A stretch of DNA of 42,813 bases, taken from NCBI RefSeq assembly GCF_025933915.1, contig NZ_JAICZA010000025.1, forward strand, positions 1 through 42,813, in the 5' to 3' direction. Source of the stretch: Mycobacterium sp. (GTDB lineage: Bacteria; Actinomycetota; Actinomycetes; Mycobacteriales; Mycobacteriaceae). A program made the translations under genes and the position numbers. This document shows, piece after piece, positions 11,271 through 21,068 of this stretch. Position 1 is the first letter of the stretch. Each line of letters starts with the position of its first letter. The notes under the pieces are model-generated. The model saw only the letters and a list, made by a program, of their open reading frames with translations. It was not told the DNA's origin and did no database searches.

Positions 11271-13206
11271 ATCCGGAAGGTCTTGCGCCATAACCTGTTC
11301 CGAGGCCAGACGGGCCGAGCGCGCCGTCTCCGCCCAGGCCGCGCAGGCGCCGGCTGATCGCAGCGGGGAAGCCCAGCCCGCGGCGTCCCGGGCGCCCTCG
11401 ACCCGGACGATGCGCACGCCGGGGGCGCCCAGCCAGCGCGCGATCAGCGCGGTCTCCTCGACCAGCGCCCCGCCCAGCGGGCCCGGGGCGGGCAAAATCG
11501 CCTGCGCCCCAGCGGTAATCGCGTCGACGACCGGTATCGGCGGCACCCCACGCCTGGCGTTGCCGGCGGCGGCGAGTTGGCCGTAGCGGATGACGGCGAG
11601 GTGATAGCCGCCCTGGCCGTCGGGCGCGGCGGCGATCAGCTCGGGCAGCGCGGCCAGGGCGCGCAACCGCTGACCGCGCCACAGCGTCTCGACCGCGGCG
11701 GCGGTGCGGTCGCGCAGCCGCGCGGCGCTCTCGAAGTGACGCCGCTCGGCCAGCGCGCTGACGTGGTCGACGGCGGCGGTCAGAGCGGTGTTGTCCGCGC
11801 CGTCGACCAGCGCCGCGATCCGGGCGACGGCCGCCGCGTATTGAGTGGCGGTGACGTCGCGCGCGGCCGGGCACGGCGACACCTCAGCCTCGGCGCACAG
11901 CGGTCCGTGTAATGCCGAGCGGCCCAGCCGGTTGGTGCAGGTTCGTAGCCCGGTGAAGCGGGCCAGCAGGTGGGCGGTGTCGGTGGCGTCGGCGCGGGCC
12001 CGGAACGGGCCGATGGCGCGATCGTGCCGCGGCGCGCGCACCACGGCCAGGCGCGGGAACGCCTCATCGGTCAGTGCCACCCACCACCAGCGCTGCGGGA
12101 ACCTGGACCGCCGGTTGTACGGCGGGGCATGCGCGGCCAGCAGCCGCAGCTCGCGCACGCCGGCCTCCAGCGCGTGGGCGCACTCGACGTGGTCGACCGC
12201 GACGGCCAGCGTGACCATCTCCTTCATGCGGCCGCGGGGATCGGCGCCGGTGAAGTACTGGCCGACCCGGCGTCGCAAGTCGACGGTGGTGCCGATGTAG
12301 AGCACCTCGCCCGACGGCCCCCGGAACAGATACACCCCCGGCCGGTGCGGCAGCCCCTCGGCGAGCACCCGTTTGCGGCGCTGCGTCGGTGTTACCTCGG
12401 GCAGATAGGAGCGCAGGTCGGCGTAGGTGTGTACGCCCTGGTTGCCCACTCGCTCGATGAGGGCGTGCAAGACGTCGACGGTGGCCCGCGCGTCGTCGAG
12501 GGCGCGGTGGGTGGGCTGGGTGGCGACGGCGAACAGCCGCGCCAGGGAGGCCAGCCGCACGCTGGGGGCTTCCTCGCGGCTGAGCACCCGGCGGGCCAGC
12601 CGGACGGTGCACAGCACCTGCGGGCGTGGCCAAGCGATATCGCACTGTTGCGCGGCGGCGCGCAAAAAGCCCATGTCGAAGCCGGCGTTGTGCGCCACCA
12701 GCACGGCGTTGCCGGCGAACTCCAAAAACATCGGCAGCACGGCGTCGATGGTCGGCGCGTCGGACAGCATCGCCGTGGTGATGCCGGTCAGCTGCACGAT
12801 CTGGGGTGGGATAGTGCGCCGCGGATCAATCAGGGTGGCGAACTCGCCGAGCACCACGCCGCCACGCACCTTGACCGCCCCGATCTCGGTGATGGCGTCC
12901 GGCAGTGTTCCCTCGGCGCTTTTGGTGCGTCCGCCGGTGGTCTCCAGGTCCACCACGACGAAGGTGGTGTCGCGCAACGAGAGCTCATCGGACGTGAACG
13001 GCGACCCCACGTCGGCGAAGCTCAACTGAGTCGCGCCGCGTGCACCCACGGGGGTGACGTTAAGCATGACGACCGACACCCGCGGCGGTCCCACGCCGGG
13101 GGATCACGGTCACGGATAGATGTCGGTGCCCGCGGTTACCGTTCGGGCAGTGCGGCGTGATGTTCGCCCACCCGGCTCGCAGAGCCAGACCGAGAGGACC
13201 GACCCG

Positions 13207-13461
13207 ATGGCACCAAGAACTGGACCCACCAACGTCGCCGCGCCGCCGCCGGACCCGGGGGCGCCGGTGGTCATCGACTGCGACGACTGCGCGGTGCGCG
13301 GCCCCGGCTGTCGCGACTGTGTGGTGAGCGTGATACTCGGGGTCCCGGATACTTTGTTGCAGGACGAACGGGCGGCATTGGAAGTTCTCGCCGAGGTGGG
13401 CTTGGCGCCGCGACTTCGGCTGGTCCCGATTCGTCGGGATGCCGGATCTGGTGTAGCCTAA
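13207..13461 (+). CDS. Small conserved protein with two CxxC motifs
   Basis: 84-aa product with the pattern C-x2-C-x6-C-x2-C (CDDCAVRGPGCRDC), which could bind zinc or a metal cluster. A Pro/Ala-rich N terminus precedes it, and a hydrophobic stretch containing SVILGVP and a Leu-rich helix follows. The ATG is supported by GAGAGGAC about 10 nt upstream. Transcription probably diverges from the exonuclease gene; a TACCGT box lies at 13137-13142. No function is known to me. It is too small and cysteine-patterned to be a shadow ORF, and the opposite strand here holds no gene. Confidence 0.7.
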   Translation: MAPRTGPTNVAAPPPDPGAPVVIDCDDCAVRGPGCRDCVVSVILGVPDTLLQDERAALEVLAEVGLAPRLRLVPIRRDAGSGVA

Positions 13462-13548
13462 ATGCCTTGTCCGCCAAAGGTCCTCGCGCCACGCGAAACG
13501 ACTCACATAGAAATGACAGAATTCTTTCTAATTTCTTAACCGCTCGCT

Positions 13549-13579
13549 TTGGACAAACGCCGATATCGTTTCGTAACCT
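13549..13579 (+). promoter_or_regulatory. Candidate promoter of ripC
   Basis: TTGGAC (13549-13554) and TAACCT (13574-13579) are separated by 19 bp in a locally AT-rich stretch of the 180-bp gap before ripC. The spacer is longer than ideal. A start about 7 nt downstream would give a leader of roughly 55 nt containing AAGGAAG. Confidence 0.35.
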
Positions 13580-13641
13580 GTTTGAGACCTAAACCCGCTC
13601 GACGACCATGGTTCGTCGATGGCCGTTTAAGGAAGCAAATC

Positions 13642-14793
13642 TTGAGGCTTGACTCTAGGTACCCGGTTGCGCGTGTCCTGACACGTTCGGCCCTAGGGAC
13701 GCTAGCTGGCTTCGCGATCGTGTGCGGTGTGGTGACCGCCCCCTCGTGGGCGGACCCGGCCGAAGACGCCACGGCAAAACTCAACGAGCTGTCCCGCCAG
13801 GCGGAGCAGACCACCGAGGCGATGCACAGCGCCCAGCTCGACCTGAACGACAAGCTGGCCGCCGAGCGCGCGGCCGACAAGAAGCACACGGACGACCAGG
13901 CCACCGTGGACGCGGCGAAGGTCCATTTGTCGTCGTACCAGACCTCCGTCAACAACCTGGCCGCCGCGACCTACATGGGCGGTCACGTCGACGGCATGGA
14001 AGCCATCCTGACCGCCGGCTCGCCGCAGGGGCTGATCGACAAGCTCGCGGTGCAGCGGGTGATGGCGACGCAAATGGCCAGCCAGATGAAGAGCTACCGG
14101 ATCGCGGGCGAGCAGGCCGCCAAAGCCGAGCGGGAGTCCGCGAAGTCCGCCGCCGACGCCAAGAGCGCGGCCGAGCAGGCCGCCGCGGTTCGAGCGAGCC
14201 TGCAATCCAAGCAAAGTCAGCTGCAGGTGCAGATCGCGGTGGTCAAGTCGCAATACCTGTCTTTGACCGCCGACCAGCGCACCGCGCTCGCCAATCCCGG
14301 CCCCGCGGCCCCCGCGGCAGCGCCGGGCCCCGGTGCTCCGGCGCCGGAGGCGGCACCTCCGGGAGCCGGGCAGGCGCCGGGTGAGGCTCCGCCTCCCGGG
14401 GGAATGCCCGGAATGCCCGGTATGGCTCCCGACGGGGTCGGCGGCGGTGACCGCGCCACCGTCGTGCAGGCCGCGCTGACCCAGGTCGGTTCGTCCTATG
14501 TCTGGGGTGGCGCCGCGCCCGGCGGATTCGACTGCTCCGGCCTGGTGATGTGGGCGTTCCAGCAAGCCGGCATCTCGTTGCCGCACTCCAGCCAGGCGAT
14601 GGCCCACGGCGGTCAACCCGTTTCGCTGTCGGACCTGCAGCCCGGAGACGTGCTGACGTTCTACTCCGACGCCTCGCACGCGGGCCTCTACATCGGTGAC
14701 GGCATGATGATCCATTCCTCCACCTACGGTGTGCCGGTACGGGTGGTGCCGATGAACTCCTCCGGCCCGATCTACGACGCTCGCCGTTACTAG
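13642..14793 (+). CDS. ripC: Secreted NlpC/P60 peptidoglycan endopeptidase RipC
   Basis: 383-aa cell-wall hydrolase predicted to cleave the D-Glu-meso-DAP bond of peptidoglycan stem peptides. A signal peptide (about 1-35, ending before DPAEDA) is followed by a long Ala/Gln/Lys-rich coiled coil (about 36-215). A Pro/Gly-rich linker (about 220-268) leads to the NlpC/P60 domain, with catalytic Cys298 (GGFDCSGL), His346 (ASHAGLYI) and His358 (MIHSST). The coiled coil resembles the FtsX-docking region of RipC-type hydrolases. The TTG start is supported by AAGGAAG at 13629-13635 and gives the same length class as Rv2190c. Confidence 0.94.
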   Translation: MRLDSRYPVARVLTRSALGTLAGFAIVCGVVTAPSWADPAEDATAKLNELSRQAEQTTEAMHSAQLDLNDKLAAERAADKKHTDDQATVDAAKVHLSSYQTSVNNLAAATYMGGHVDGMEAILTAGSPQGLIDKLAVQRVMATQMASQMKSYRIAGEQAAKAERESAKSAADAKSAAEQAAAVRASLQSKQSQLQVQIAVVKSQYLSLTADQRTALANPGPAAPAAAPGPGAPAPEAAPPGAGQAPGEAPPPGGMPGMPGMAPDGVGGGDRATVVQAALTQVGSSYVWGGAAPGGFDCSGLVMWAFQQAGISLPHSSQAMAHGGQPVSLSDLQPGDVLTFYSDASHAGLYIGDGMMIHSSTYGVPVRVVPMNSSGPIYDARRY

Positions 14794-14824
14794 ACACCCC
14801 GCGCCGCGGCGCCGGCGGCTTCCG

Positions 14825-15670
14825 ATGCTGCTGACGTGGGTATTCGTCGTCGAATTGATCGTGGCCGCGGCGGTGCCGTTCGACGCGGAACGGAACAGCC
14901 GGATCCGGCCCCCGCAGCTGATCACGCCCGCCCACAGCCAGGTCAGCGCCTCGACAAAGTCGATCGTCGTCGGCGACCGCACCGTGCGGCTACTGGGCCT
15001 CGGTGGCCCATCGAGCGAACGCTTGTTGTTCCGGGTGGCCGAGGACATGGGCGCCGCGATCAGCGCCGTGGAGGCATTCTGGGGCGTCGACTGGACACGC
15101 GAAATCTCGGTGGTGGTGGCCGGCACGGACGAGGAATTTCGCGCCGACGCCGGCGGGGGACCGGCATCACAGTGGGACGATATCGCGGCCGCGACCGTCT
15201 CCGACCGGGTCGATCCCGTTCGCCGGATCGCCCTCGGGCAGCGGATCGTGTTCGCCCCGGGTGCCGCCAACATGAGCGCGGCATCACTGCGAATAGTGTT
15301 GGCCCACGAGCTTTTTCACTATGCCGCACGCGCGGACACCGTCGCGGACGCGCCCCGCTGGCTCACCGAAGGGGTCGCCGACTTCGTCGGCCGCCCACCG
15401 ACGCCGGTGCCCACCGAGGGGTTGCTGCCCATGACGCTGCCGTCGGACAGCGACCTGGACGTGCCGGGTGCGCAGCGCTCGTTGGCCTATGACCGCGCCT
15501 GGTGGTTCGCCCGTTTCGTGGCCGACACCTACGGAACGCCGAAGCTGCACGATCTCTACCTGGCGACCTGCGGCACCAGGCGCGCCGACATGACCGTCGC
15601 CGCCCAGGACGTGCTGGGCACCAGCCCGACGGGCCTGCTCACCCGCTGGCGCCAATGGCTGACCCACTAG
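14825..15670 (+). CDS. Probable membrane-anchored zinc metalloprotease-like protein (Rv2189c-like)
   Basis: 281 aa. An N-terminal hydrophobic segment (about 1-18) serves as signal or anchor. The rest resembles a gluzincin-type peptidase: HELFH (HExxH) supplies two zinc-binding histidines and the general base, and WLTEGVADF supplies a glutamate in the usual place for the third ligand. The motif spacing fits an extracytoplasmic peptidase, but substrate and activity are unknown. It starts 31 nt after ripC, so a joint role in the envelope is plausible. It is annotated only as hypothetical in M. tuberculosis, as far as I recall. Confidence 0.82.
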   Translation: MLLTWVFVVELIVAAAVPFDAERNSRIRPPQLITPAHSQVSASTKSIVVGDRTVRLLGLGGPSSERLLFRVAEDMGAAISAVEAFWGVDWTREISVVVAGTDEEFRADAGGGPASQWDDIAAATVSDRVDPVRRIALGQRIVFAPGAANMSAASLRIVLAHELFHYAARADTVADAPRWLTEGVADFVGRPPTPVPTEGLLPMTLPSDSDLDVPGAQRSLAYDRAWWFARFVADTYGTPKLHDLYLATCGTRRADMTVAAQDVLGTSPTGLLTRWRQWLTH

Positions 15671-15721
15671 CGGTGCATCGCGGGGCTCAGACCGTGTGCA
15701 CGGACCGCGTCGCCGCCACGC

Positions 15722-15727
15722 TAGCCT
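15722..15727 (+). promoter_or_regulatory. Candidate -10 box of pimB' (leaderless)
   Basis: TAGCCT fits the mycobacterial TANNNT pattern and lies 7 nt before the GTG start. No Shine-Dalgarno sequence is present, so transcription may begin at the start codon. Confidence 0.45.
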
Positions 15728-15734
15728 GACGCAC

Positions 15735-16865
15735 GTGAGCCGGGTCTTGCTGGTAACCAACGACTTTCCGCCCCGCCCGGGCGGCATCCAGTCGTACCTC
15801 GGCGAGTTCGTCGGTCGGCTGGTCGAGGCCCAGTCGCATTCGGTGACGGTGTACGCACCGCAATGGAAGGGCGCCGAGGCATACGACGAGGCCGCTGGCT
15901 GCCGCGTGGTGCGTCACCCGGGCACCCTGATGCTGCCCGGCCCGGCGGTCGATGCCCGGATGCGCCGGCTGATCGTCGACCACGGCATCGAGACCGTCTG
16001 GTTCGGGGCGGCCGCGCCGTTGGCGCTGCTGGCCCGGCGTGCTCGTGGGGCGGGGGCGAGTCGGGTGCTGGCCAGCACGCACGGCCATGAAGTGGGCTGG
16101 TCGATGCTGCCGGTCGCGCGCTCGGTGTTGCGTCGCATCGGCGACGACACCGACGTCGTCACGTTCGTCAGCCGCTATACGCGGTCGCGGTTCGCGCCGG
16201 CCTTCGGGCCCAACGCGTCGCTGGAATACCTGCCCTCCGGGGTGGACACCGACCGGTTTCGGCCCGATCCGGCGGGCCGTGCCGAGTTGCGCAAGCGCTA
16301 CGGGTTGGGCGAACGGCCCACCGTGGTGTGCGTGTCTCGGCTGGTGCCACGCAAAGGCCAGGACATGCTCATCAAAGCGCTGCCCTCGATCCGGCGACGC
16401 GTCGAGGGAGCCGCCCTGGTCATCGTCGGCGGCGGCCCCTACCTGGAATCGCTGCAGACGCTGGCCCGCGAGTGCGGGGTGGCCGGCGACGTGATTTTCA
16501 CCGGCGGCGTACCGGCTGCCGAATTGCCCACGCATCACGCGCTGGCAGACGTATTCGCGATGCCCTGCCGCACCCGCGGTGCCGGCTTGGACGTCGAAGG
16601 ACTGGGCATCGTCTTCCTGGAGGCCTCGGCGAGCGGTGTGCCCGTCGTCGCGGGCAGATCCGGGGGAGCACCAGAAACGGTGCGGCACAACGAAACCGGG
16701 CTCGTCGTCGACGGTTGCTCGGTGGGCGAAATCGCCGAGGCCGTCGTCGAGTTGCTGACCGACCGGGACCGGGCCGCCGCGATGGGCGCGGCCGGACGCG
16801 AATGGGTGACGGCCCAATGGCGCTGGGACACCCTGGCGGCACGGCTGGCCGAGCTGCTCGGCTAG
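15735..16865 (+). CDS. pimB: GDP-mannose-dependent phosphatidylinositol monomannoside mannosyltransferase PimB'
   Basis: GT4-family (GT-B fold) mannosyltransferase that adds the second mannose to phosphatidylinositol monomannoside on the cytoplasmic membrane face, an early step to PIMs, lipomannan and lipoarabinomannan. The 376-aa protein starts SRVLLVTNDFPPRPGGIQSY, the glycine-rich acceptor loop. The donor-site region contains SRLVPRKGQD and the E-x7-E motif EGLGIVFLE. The GTG start matches Rv2188c. It converges on fadD15 with 18 bp between the stops. Confidence 0.95.
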   Translation: MSRVLLVTNDFPPRPGGIQSYLGEFVGRLVEAQSHSVTVYAPQWKGAEAYDEAAGCRVVRHPGTLMLPGPAVDARMRRLIVDHGIETVWFGAAAPLALLARRARGAGASRVLASTHGHEVGWSMLPVARSVLRRIGDDTDVVTFVSRYTRSRFAPAFGPNASLEYLPSGVDTDRFRPDPAGRAELRKRYGLGERPTVVCVSRLVPRKGQDMLIKALPSIRRRVEGAALVIVGGGPYLESLQTLARECGVAGDVIFTGGVPAAELPTHHALADVFAMPCRTRGAGLDVEGLGIVFLEASASGVPVVAGRSGGAPETVRHNETGLVVDGCSVGEIAEAVVELLTDRDRAAAMGAAGREWVTAQWRWDTLAARLAELLG

Positions 16866-16883
16866 TGGCGTGTGCTCGCCGGA

Positions 16884-18689
16884 TTAACTGGCGTAGATCG
16901 ATTCGATGTCGGAGGCGAACTTCTCGGCCACCACGCGGCGCTTGACCTTCATCGTCGGCGTCAATTCGCCGGTGTCCTCGGTGAAATCGACCGGCAGGAT
17001 GCGGAACTTGCGGATCGACTCGGCGTGTGACACCGCCTGATTGGCGTCCTTGATGGCCGCGTCCACCTCGGCGACGAGGTCCGGGTCGGTGGCCAGATCG
17101 GCCACCGAGGCGCCGGCCCCCTTCTGGTTGCGCTGCTTCCAGCCGTCGAACGCCTCGGGATCGATGGTGATCAACGCGCCGATGAACGGTTTGGCGTCGC
17201 CGACCACCATGGCCTGACTGATCAGCGGATGCGCCCGCAGCCGGTCCTCCAGGGCGGCGGGGGCGACGTTCTTGCCGCCCGCGGTGACGATGATTTCCTT
17301 TTTCCGCCCGGTGATCTTCAAAAAGCCGTCCTCGTCGAGCACGCCCAGGTCTCCGGTCTTGAACCAGCCGTCGGTGAAGGCGTCGTCGGTGGCCTGCTCG
17401 TTGCGCCAGTAGCCGGTGAACACCACGCCGCCGCGCACCAGCAGCTCGCCGTCGTCGGCGATGCGCATGCTGTTGCCGGGCAACAACGTTCCGACGGTGC
17501 CGACCTTGACATTGCCGACCTGGTTGACGGTGATCGCCGAGCTGGTCTCGGTCAGCCCGTAGCCCTCATGGATGGTCAGCCCCACGCCGCGGTAGAAGTG
17601 CCCGAGTCGCGACCCCAGCGGCGCGCCGCCCGACACGGACGCGCGACAGTCGCCGCCGAGCGCCGCGCGCAGCTTGGCGTACACCAGCCGGTCGAACAAC
17701 GCATGCTTGACGCGCAGCAGCGGCCCCCGCCGGCCGCGGTCCTGCGCCTCGCTCCAGTCGACGGCGGTCTGCACGGCCATGGCGAAGATCCGGCCCTTGC
17801 CGTCGTTTGCGGCGTTTTGCTCGGCCGTGTTGTAGACCTTTTCGAACACCCTCGGCACCGACACCACCACGGTCGGTTTGAACACGGCAAACATCGGCAG
17901 CAGGTTCTTGATGTCGCTGGTGAATCCGACGGTCACCTTGTTGGCGAACGCGGACAAGGTGAGCGAGCGCGCCAGCACGTGGGCCAGCGGCAGGAAGATC
18001 AGCAGCCGCTGCCCCTTGTCGAGCAGCGTCGGCAGGCTTTCCTTGGCGCCGCGGGTCTCATACAGCAGGTTGGAGTGTGTCAGCTGGCAGCCCTTGGGCC
18101 GCCCGGTGGTGCCCGAGGTGTAGATGAGTGTCGCGGGATCGTGGGCCCGCAGGGCCTCGAGGCGCGCGGTCAGCTCGGCCGGCTCGACCGACTCGCCGGC
18201 CTCGACAAGCTGGTCGAGCGCCTTGGGGCCCGAACCGTCGATGTGCAGCACCCGGCGCAGGGCGGGCAGTTCGGCGGTCAGCTCGGTGACCATCGCCGCG
18301 TGTTCGTCGGTCTCGGCGAACGCCAACACCGCCTCGGAGTCCTGCAGCACCCAGCGCACCTGTTCGGCCGAGGACGTCTCGTAGATCGGCACGGTGACCG
18401 CGCCCACCGACAGGATCGCCAGGTCGAGGATCGCCCATTCGTAGCAGGTGGCACAGAAGATCGAGACCCGGTCGCCGGCCTGCACGCCCAGGGCGATCAA
18501 ACCCAGTGCGGCCGAGCGGATCTGACCGGCCGCCTCGGCGCAGGTGACGTCGGTCCACTCGCCGTCGACCTGGCGTTGGTAGATGACAAAGTTCGGATCA
18601 TCGCGCTCGTGTTCGAAGACCATCCTCGCGATGTTGTCGTCTTCGTCGACCGAAAAACGGGCGGGGACGCTGTACTCACGCACTCTCAT
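16884..18689 (-). CDS. fadD15: Long-chain fatty-acid-CoA ligase FadD15
   Basis: 601-aa member of the acyl-adenylate-forming superfamily that activates long-chain fatty acids to acyl-CoA. The AMP-binding P-loop [11 protein letters not shown] lies at 190-200. [18 protein letters not shown] and the C-terminal [15 protein letters not shown] (hinge) follow, and [11 protein letters not shown] carries the conserved catalytic lysine region. The length equals M. tuberculosis FadD15 within two residues. The ATG has GAGGT immediately upstream. It is divergent from the small SRPBCC-like gene. The nearby PlsC acyltransferase and PIM genes suggest that it may feed acyl chains to membrane lipids. Confidence 0.95.
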   Translation of the reverse strand: MRVREYSVPARFSVDEDDNIARMVFEHERDDPNFVIYQRQVDGEWTDVTCAEAAGQIRSAALGLIALGVQAGDRVSIFCATCYEWAILDLAILSVGAVTVPIYETSSAEQVRWVLQDSEAVLAFAETDEHAAMVTELTAELPALRRVLHIDGSGPKALDQLVEAGESVEPAELTARLEALRAHDPATLIYTSGTTGRPKGCQLTHSNLLYETRGAKESLPTLLDKGQRLLIFLPLAHVLARSLTLSAFANKVTVGFTSDIKNLLPMFAVFKPTVVVSVPRVFEKVYNTAEQNAANDGKGRIFAMAVQTAVDWSEAQDRGRRGPLLRVKHALFDRLVYAKLRAALGGDCRASVSGGAPLGSRLGHFYRGVGLTIHEGYGLTETSSAITVNQVGNVKVGTVGTLLPGNSMRIADDGELLVRGGVVFTGYWRNEQATDDAFTDGWFKTGDLGVLDEDGFLKITGRKKEIIVTAGGKNVAPAALEDRLRAHPLISQAMVVGDAKPFIGALITIDPEAFDGWKQRNQKGAGASVADLATDPDLVAEVDAAIKDANQAVSHAESIRKFRILPVDFTEDTGELTPTMKVKRRVVAEKFASDIESIYAS

Positions 18690-18861
18690 GACCTCGATTG
18701 ACCTCGTGACGTTTCCCGGCAGCCGGGTTGTACGTTGACCAGCCTAATCCGAGCATCGATCCAGCACGGCCGGAGTCGGTGAGGCCGGACCGCGATGGCC
18801 CGCCGCGACGCCCGGCCCGCCCTCGACGGGACACCGTGGGCCCGTGTGTGAAGCTGTGGGC

Positions 18862-19251
18862 ATGAACAGCATCCAGATCGCGGATGAGACGTTTGTGGCC
18901 GCCGCCGGCGCACGAGTGGGCGCCGCGGTCGCAGATCAGTCGAGCTGGCGCCGCTGGTGGCCGGACCTGCGGCTGCAGGTCGTCGAGGACCGCGCCGACA
19001 AGGGCATCCGCTGGTCGGTCACCGGCGCGTTGACCGGGACAATGGAGGTCTGGCTGGAACCGTCGCTGGACGGGGTCGTGCTGCACTACTTCCTGCACGC
19101 CGAGCCCACCGGGGTGGCGGCCTGGCAGCTGGCCAAGCTGAACCTGGCGAAAATGACACACCGCCGCCGCGTGGCGGGCAAAAAAATGGCCTTTGAGGTC
19201 AAGACGACACTGGAACGGTCACGTCCGGTCGGAGTTTCTCCGGTAGTTTAG
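18862..19251 (+). CDS. Conserved small protein, polyketide cyclase/START-like (Rv2186c-like)
   Basis: 129-aa product, same length as Rv2186c. It starts MNSIQIADETFVAA and has a Trp-rich WRRWWPDL motif and alternating beta-strand pattern (WSVTGALTGTMEVWLEP, VVLHYFLHAEP), which resembles the SRPBCC lipid-binding fold. The C terminus is basic. The ATG at 18862 is preferred over an upstream in-frame start because homology begins there; no strong Shine-Dalgarno sequence is visible. With the next gene it forms a pair of small putative hydrophobic-ligand carriers. Ligand unknown. Confidence 0.82.
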   Translation: MNSIQIADETFVAAAGARVGAAVADQSSWRRWWPDLRLQVVEDRADKGIRWSVTGALTGTMEVWLEPSLDGVVLHYFLHAEPTGVAAWQLAKLNLAKMTHRRRVAGKKMAFEVKTTLERSRPVGVSPVV

Positions 19252-19366
19252 CCGGGTCGGGTCCGCGCAGAGAGTACCGTGTCGGACCGAGACCCGCGGG
19301 GGTCCCTGCACGGCAGGCCCAGGAAGCCGGGGTCGATCCGCTTGCGGGAGAGAGGGCAGCAACCAG

Positions 19367-19804
19367 GTGGCGGAGAAGACGACGCAAACCATCTACATCG
19401 AAGCCGACCCGGGCACCGTGATGCGGGTGATCGCGGATATCGATTCCTATCCGCAATGGATCTCCGAATACAAGGAAGCCGAGGTGCAGGAGAAGGACGC
19501 CGACGGCTACCCGAAAGTGGCGCGGATCGTCATGGACGCCACCGTCCTCAAAGACACCATGGTCATGTCCTACCAATGGCCCAAAGATCGCCGATCGGTC
19601 AGCTGGACCCTGGTCTCGAGCTCACTGCTTCGCTCCCTCGAAGGCTCATACCGGTTGGCGTCCAAGGGATCCGGCACCGAAGTCACCTACGAACTCTCCG
19701 TCGACCTGGCCATGCCGATGATCGGTCTGCTCAAGCGCAAGGCCGAGCGGCGCTTGACCGACACCGCGTTGAAGGATCTGAAGAAACGAGTCGAGGCTGA
19801 GTGA
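19367..19804 (+). CDS. SRPBCC-family protein (TB16.3 / Rv2185c-like)
   Basis: 145-aa member of the START/polyketide-cyclase fold. It begins AEKTTQTIYIEADPGTVM, contains SYPQWISEYKEAEV and VTYELSVDLAMPMIG, and ends with a long amphipathic helix rich in Lys/Arg. These proteins have a hydrophobic cavity and usually carry or modify lipids. The GTG start has GAGAGAGGG about 10 nt upstream. The end overlaps the predicted start of the ArsA-like ATPase, indicating coupled translation. Confidence 0.9.
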   Translation: MAEKTTQTIYIEADPGTVMRVIADIDSYPQWISEYKEAEVQEKDADGYPKVARIVMDATVLKDTMVMSYQWPKDRRSVSWTLVSSSLLRSLEGSYRLASKGSGTEVTYELSVDLAMPMIGLLKRKAERRLTDTALKDLKKRVEAE

Positions 19805-21068
19805 AACGGCTGAGCCCACCCCGGCCCGGATCAGTCTGTTCGTTGGCAAAGGCGGGGTAGGGAAATCCACCCTGGCTTGCGCCACCGCGGTCAGTGCCGC
19901 GAGCGCGGGGCAGCGGGTGCTGGTGGTGTCCACCGACCAGGCGCACTCGCTGGGTGACGTGCTGGGCATCCCCGTCCCGCCCAGCCAGGGCGAGCTGGTA
20001 CGGGTGCTCGCCGACCTCGAAACCGGGCAGGCGGAGGCCGGCGGCGGGTTTCTCGATGCGCTGGCCTTGAACACCCTGGCCCTGCTCGAGGTCCGATGGC
20101 GTGACGTCGTCGCCACGTTGGACCGGCGGTTCCCCGACTCCGAACTGAGCACCATTGCGCCCGAAGAGCTTTCGGCGCTACCCGGTGTTCAGGAGGTGCT
20201 CGGCCTGTACGCGGTCGGTGAGTTGGCCGGCTCCGGGCGATGGGACCGCGTGGTGGTCGATTGCGCGTCGACCGCGGATGCCCTGCGGATGTTGACGTTG
20301 CCCGCCACCTTCGGCCTGTACGTCGAGCGGGCGTGGCCGCGGCATCGCCGGTTATCCGTCACGGCCGAGGACGCCCGGTCGGCGGCGGTGGTGGCGCTGC
20401 TCGAGCGCATCAGCGCCGGCGTGGAGGCGCTCGGCGCGTTGCTCACCGACGGTGAGCTGGTCAGTGCGCATCTGGTGTTGACCCCCGAACGGGTGGTCGC
20501 CGCGGAGGCGGCCCGCACGCTGGGGTCGCTGGCCTTGATGGGTGTGCGCGTCGAAGAATTGATCGTGAACCAGGTTCTGCTGCAAGACGAGTCGTACGAG
20601 TACCGCAACCTGCCCGAACACCCGGCCTTCTACTGGTACACCGAACGCATCGCCGAGCAGCGCAGTGTGCTCGACGAGCTCGACGCCACCATCGGTGAGG
20701 TGGCCCTCGTGATGACCCCGCATCTGTCCGGCGAACCGATCGGCGCCAAGGCGCTGGGGGCGCTGCTCGACGCCGCCCGGCGCCGCGGCGGCACCGCGCC
20801 GCCGGGCCCGTTGCGGCCCACCGTCGACCTGGAATCCGGGACGGGACTTGGGTCCATCTACCGGATGCGGCTAGCGTTGCCGCAACTCGATCCGTCGGCG
20901 CTGACGTTGGGGCGGGTCGATGACGACCTGATCATCAGCGCCGGCGGATTGCGGCGCAGGGTGAGGCTGGCGTCCGTGCTGCGGCGCTGCACGGTGCTGG
21001 ACGCCCGCCTGCGAGGCGGCGAGCTGACAGTGCGTTTTCGACCAGATCCGGAGGTGTGGCCTAGGTGA
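19797..21068 (+). CDS. ArsA/Get3-like P-loop ATPase (Rv2184c-like) with a non-canonical start
   Basis: Deviant Walker-A ATPase (GKGGVGKST, residues 17-25 if translation begins at CTG 19797), followed by VLVVSTDQAHSLGDVLG. RVVVDCASTADALRML takes the place of the usual DTAPTGHTLR switch. The C-terminal beta-rich region resembles the ArsA-like HSP20-type domain. The frame opens after a TGA at 19779. No ATG, GTG or TTG occurs before GTG 19917, which would delete the P-loop. CTG 19797 overlaps the TB16.3 stop and is the best candidate, giving 423 aa. The 3' end overlaps the next gene by 4 nt. The target is unknown; tail-anchored or lipid-related cargo is speculation. Confidence 0.85.
   Translation: MSETAEPTPARISLFVGKGGVGKSTLACATAVSAASAGQRVLVVSTDQAHSLGDVLGIPVPPSQGELVRVLADLETGQAEAGGGFLDALALNTLALLEVRWRDVVATLDRRFPDSELSTIAPEELSALPGVQEVLGLYAVGELAGSGRWDRVVVDCASTADALRMLTLPATFGLYVERAWPRHRRLSVTAEDARSAAVVALLERISAGVEALGALLTDGELVSAHLVLTPERVVAAEAARTLGSLALMGVRVEELIVNQVLLQDESYEYRNLPEHPAFYWYTERIAEQRSVLDELDATIGEVALVMTPHLSGEPIGAKALGALLDAARRRGGTAPPGPLRPTVDLESGTGLGSIYRMRLALPQLDPSALTLGRVDDDLIISAGGLRRRVRLASVLRRCTVLDARLRGGELTVRFRPDPEVWPR

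Noticed and set aside
13462..13641. Possible c-di-AMP (ydaO-type) riboswitch before the NlpC/P60 gene
   Set aside because: Such riboswitches do precede wall hydrolases in actinobacteria, but the gap is only 180 nt and I see no conserved core helices.
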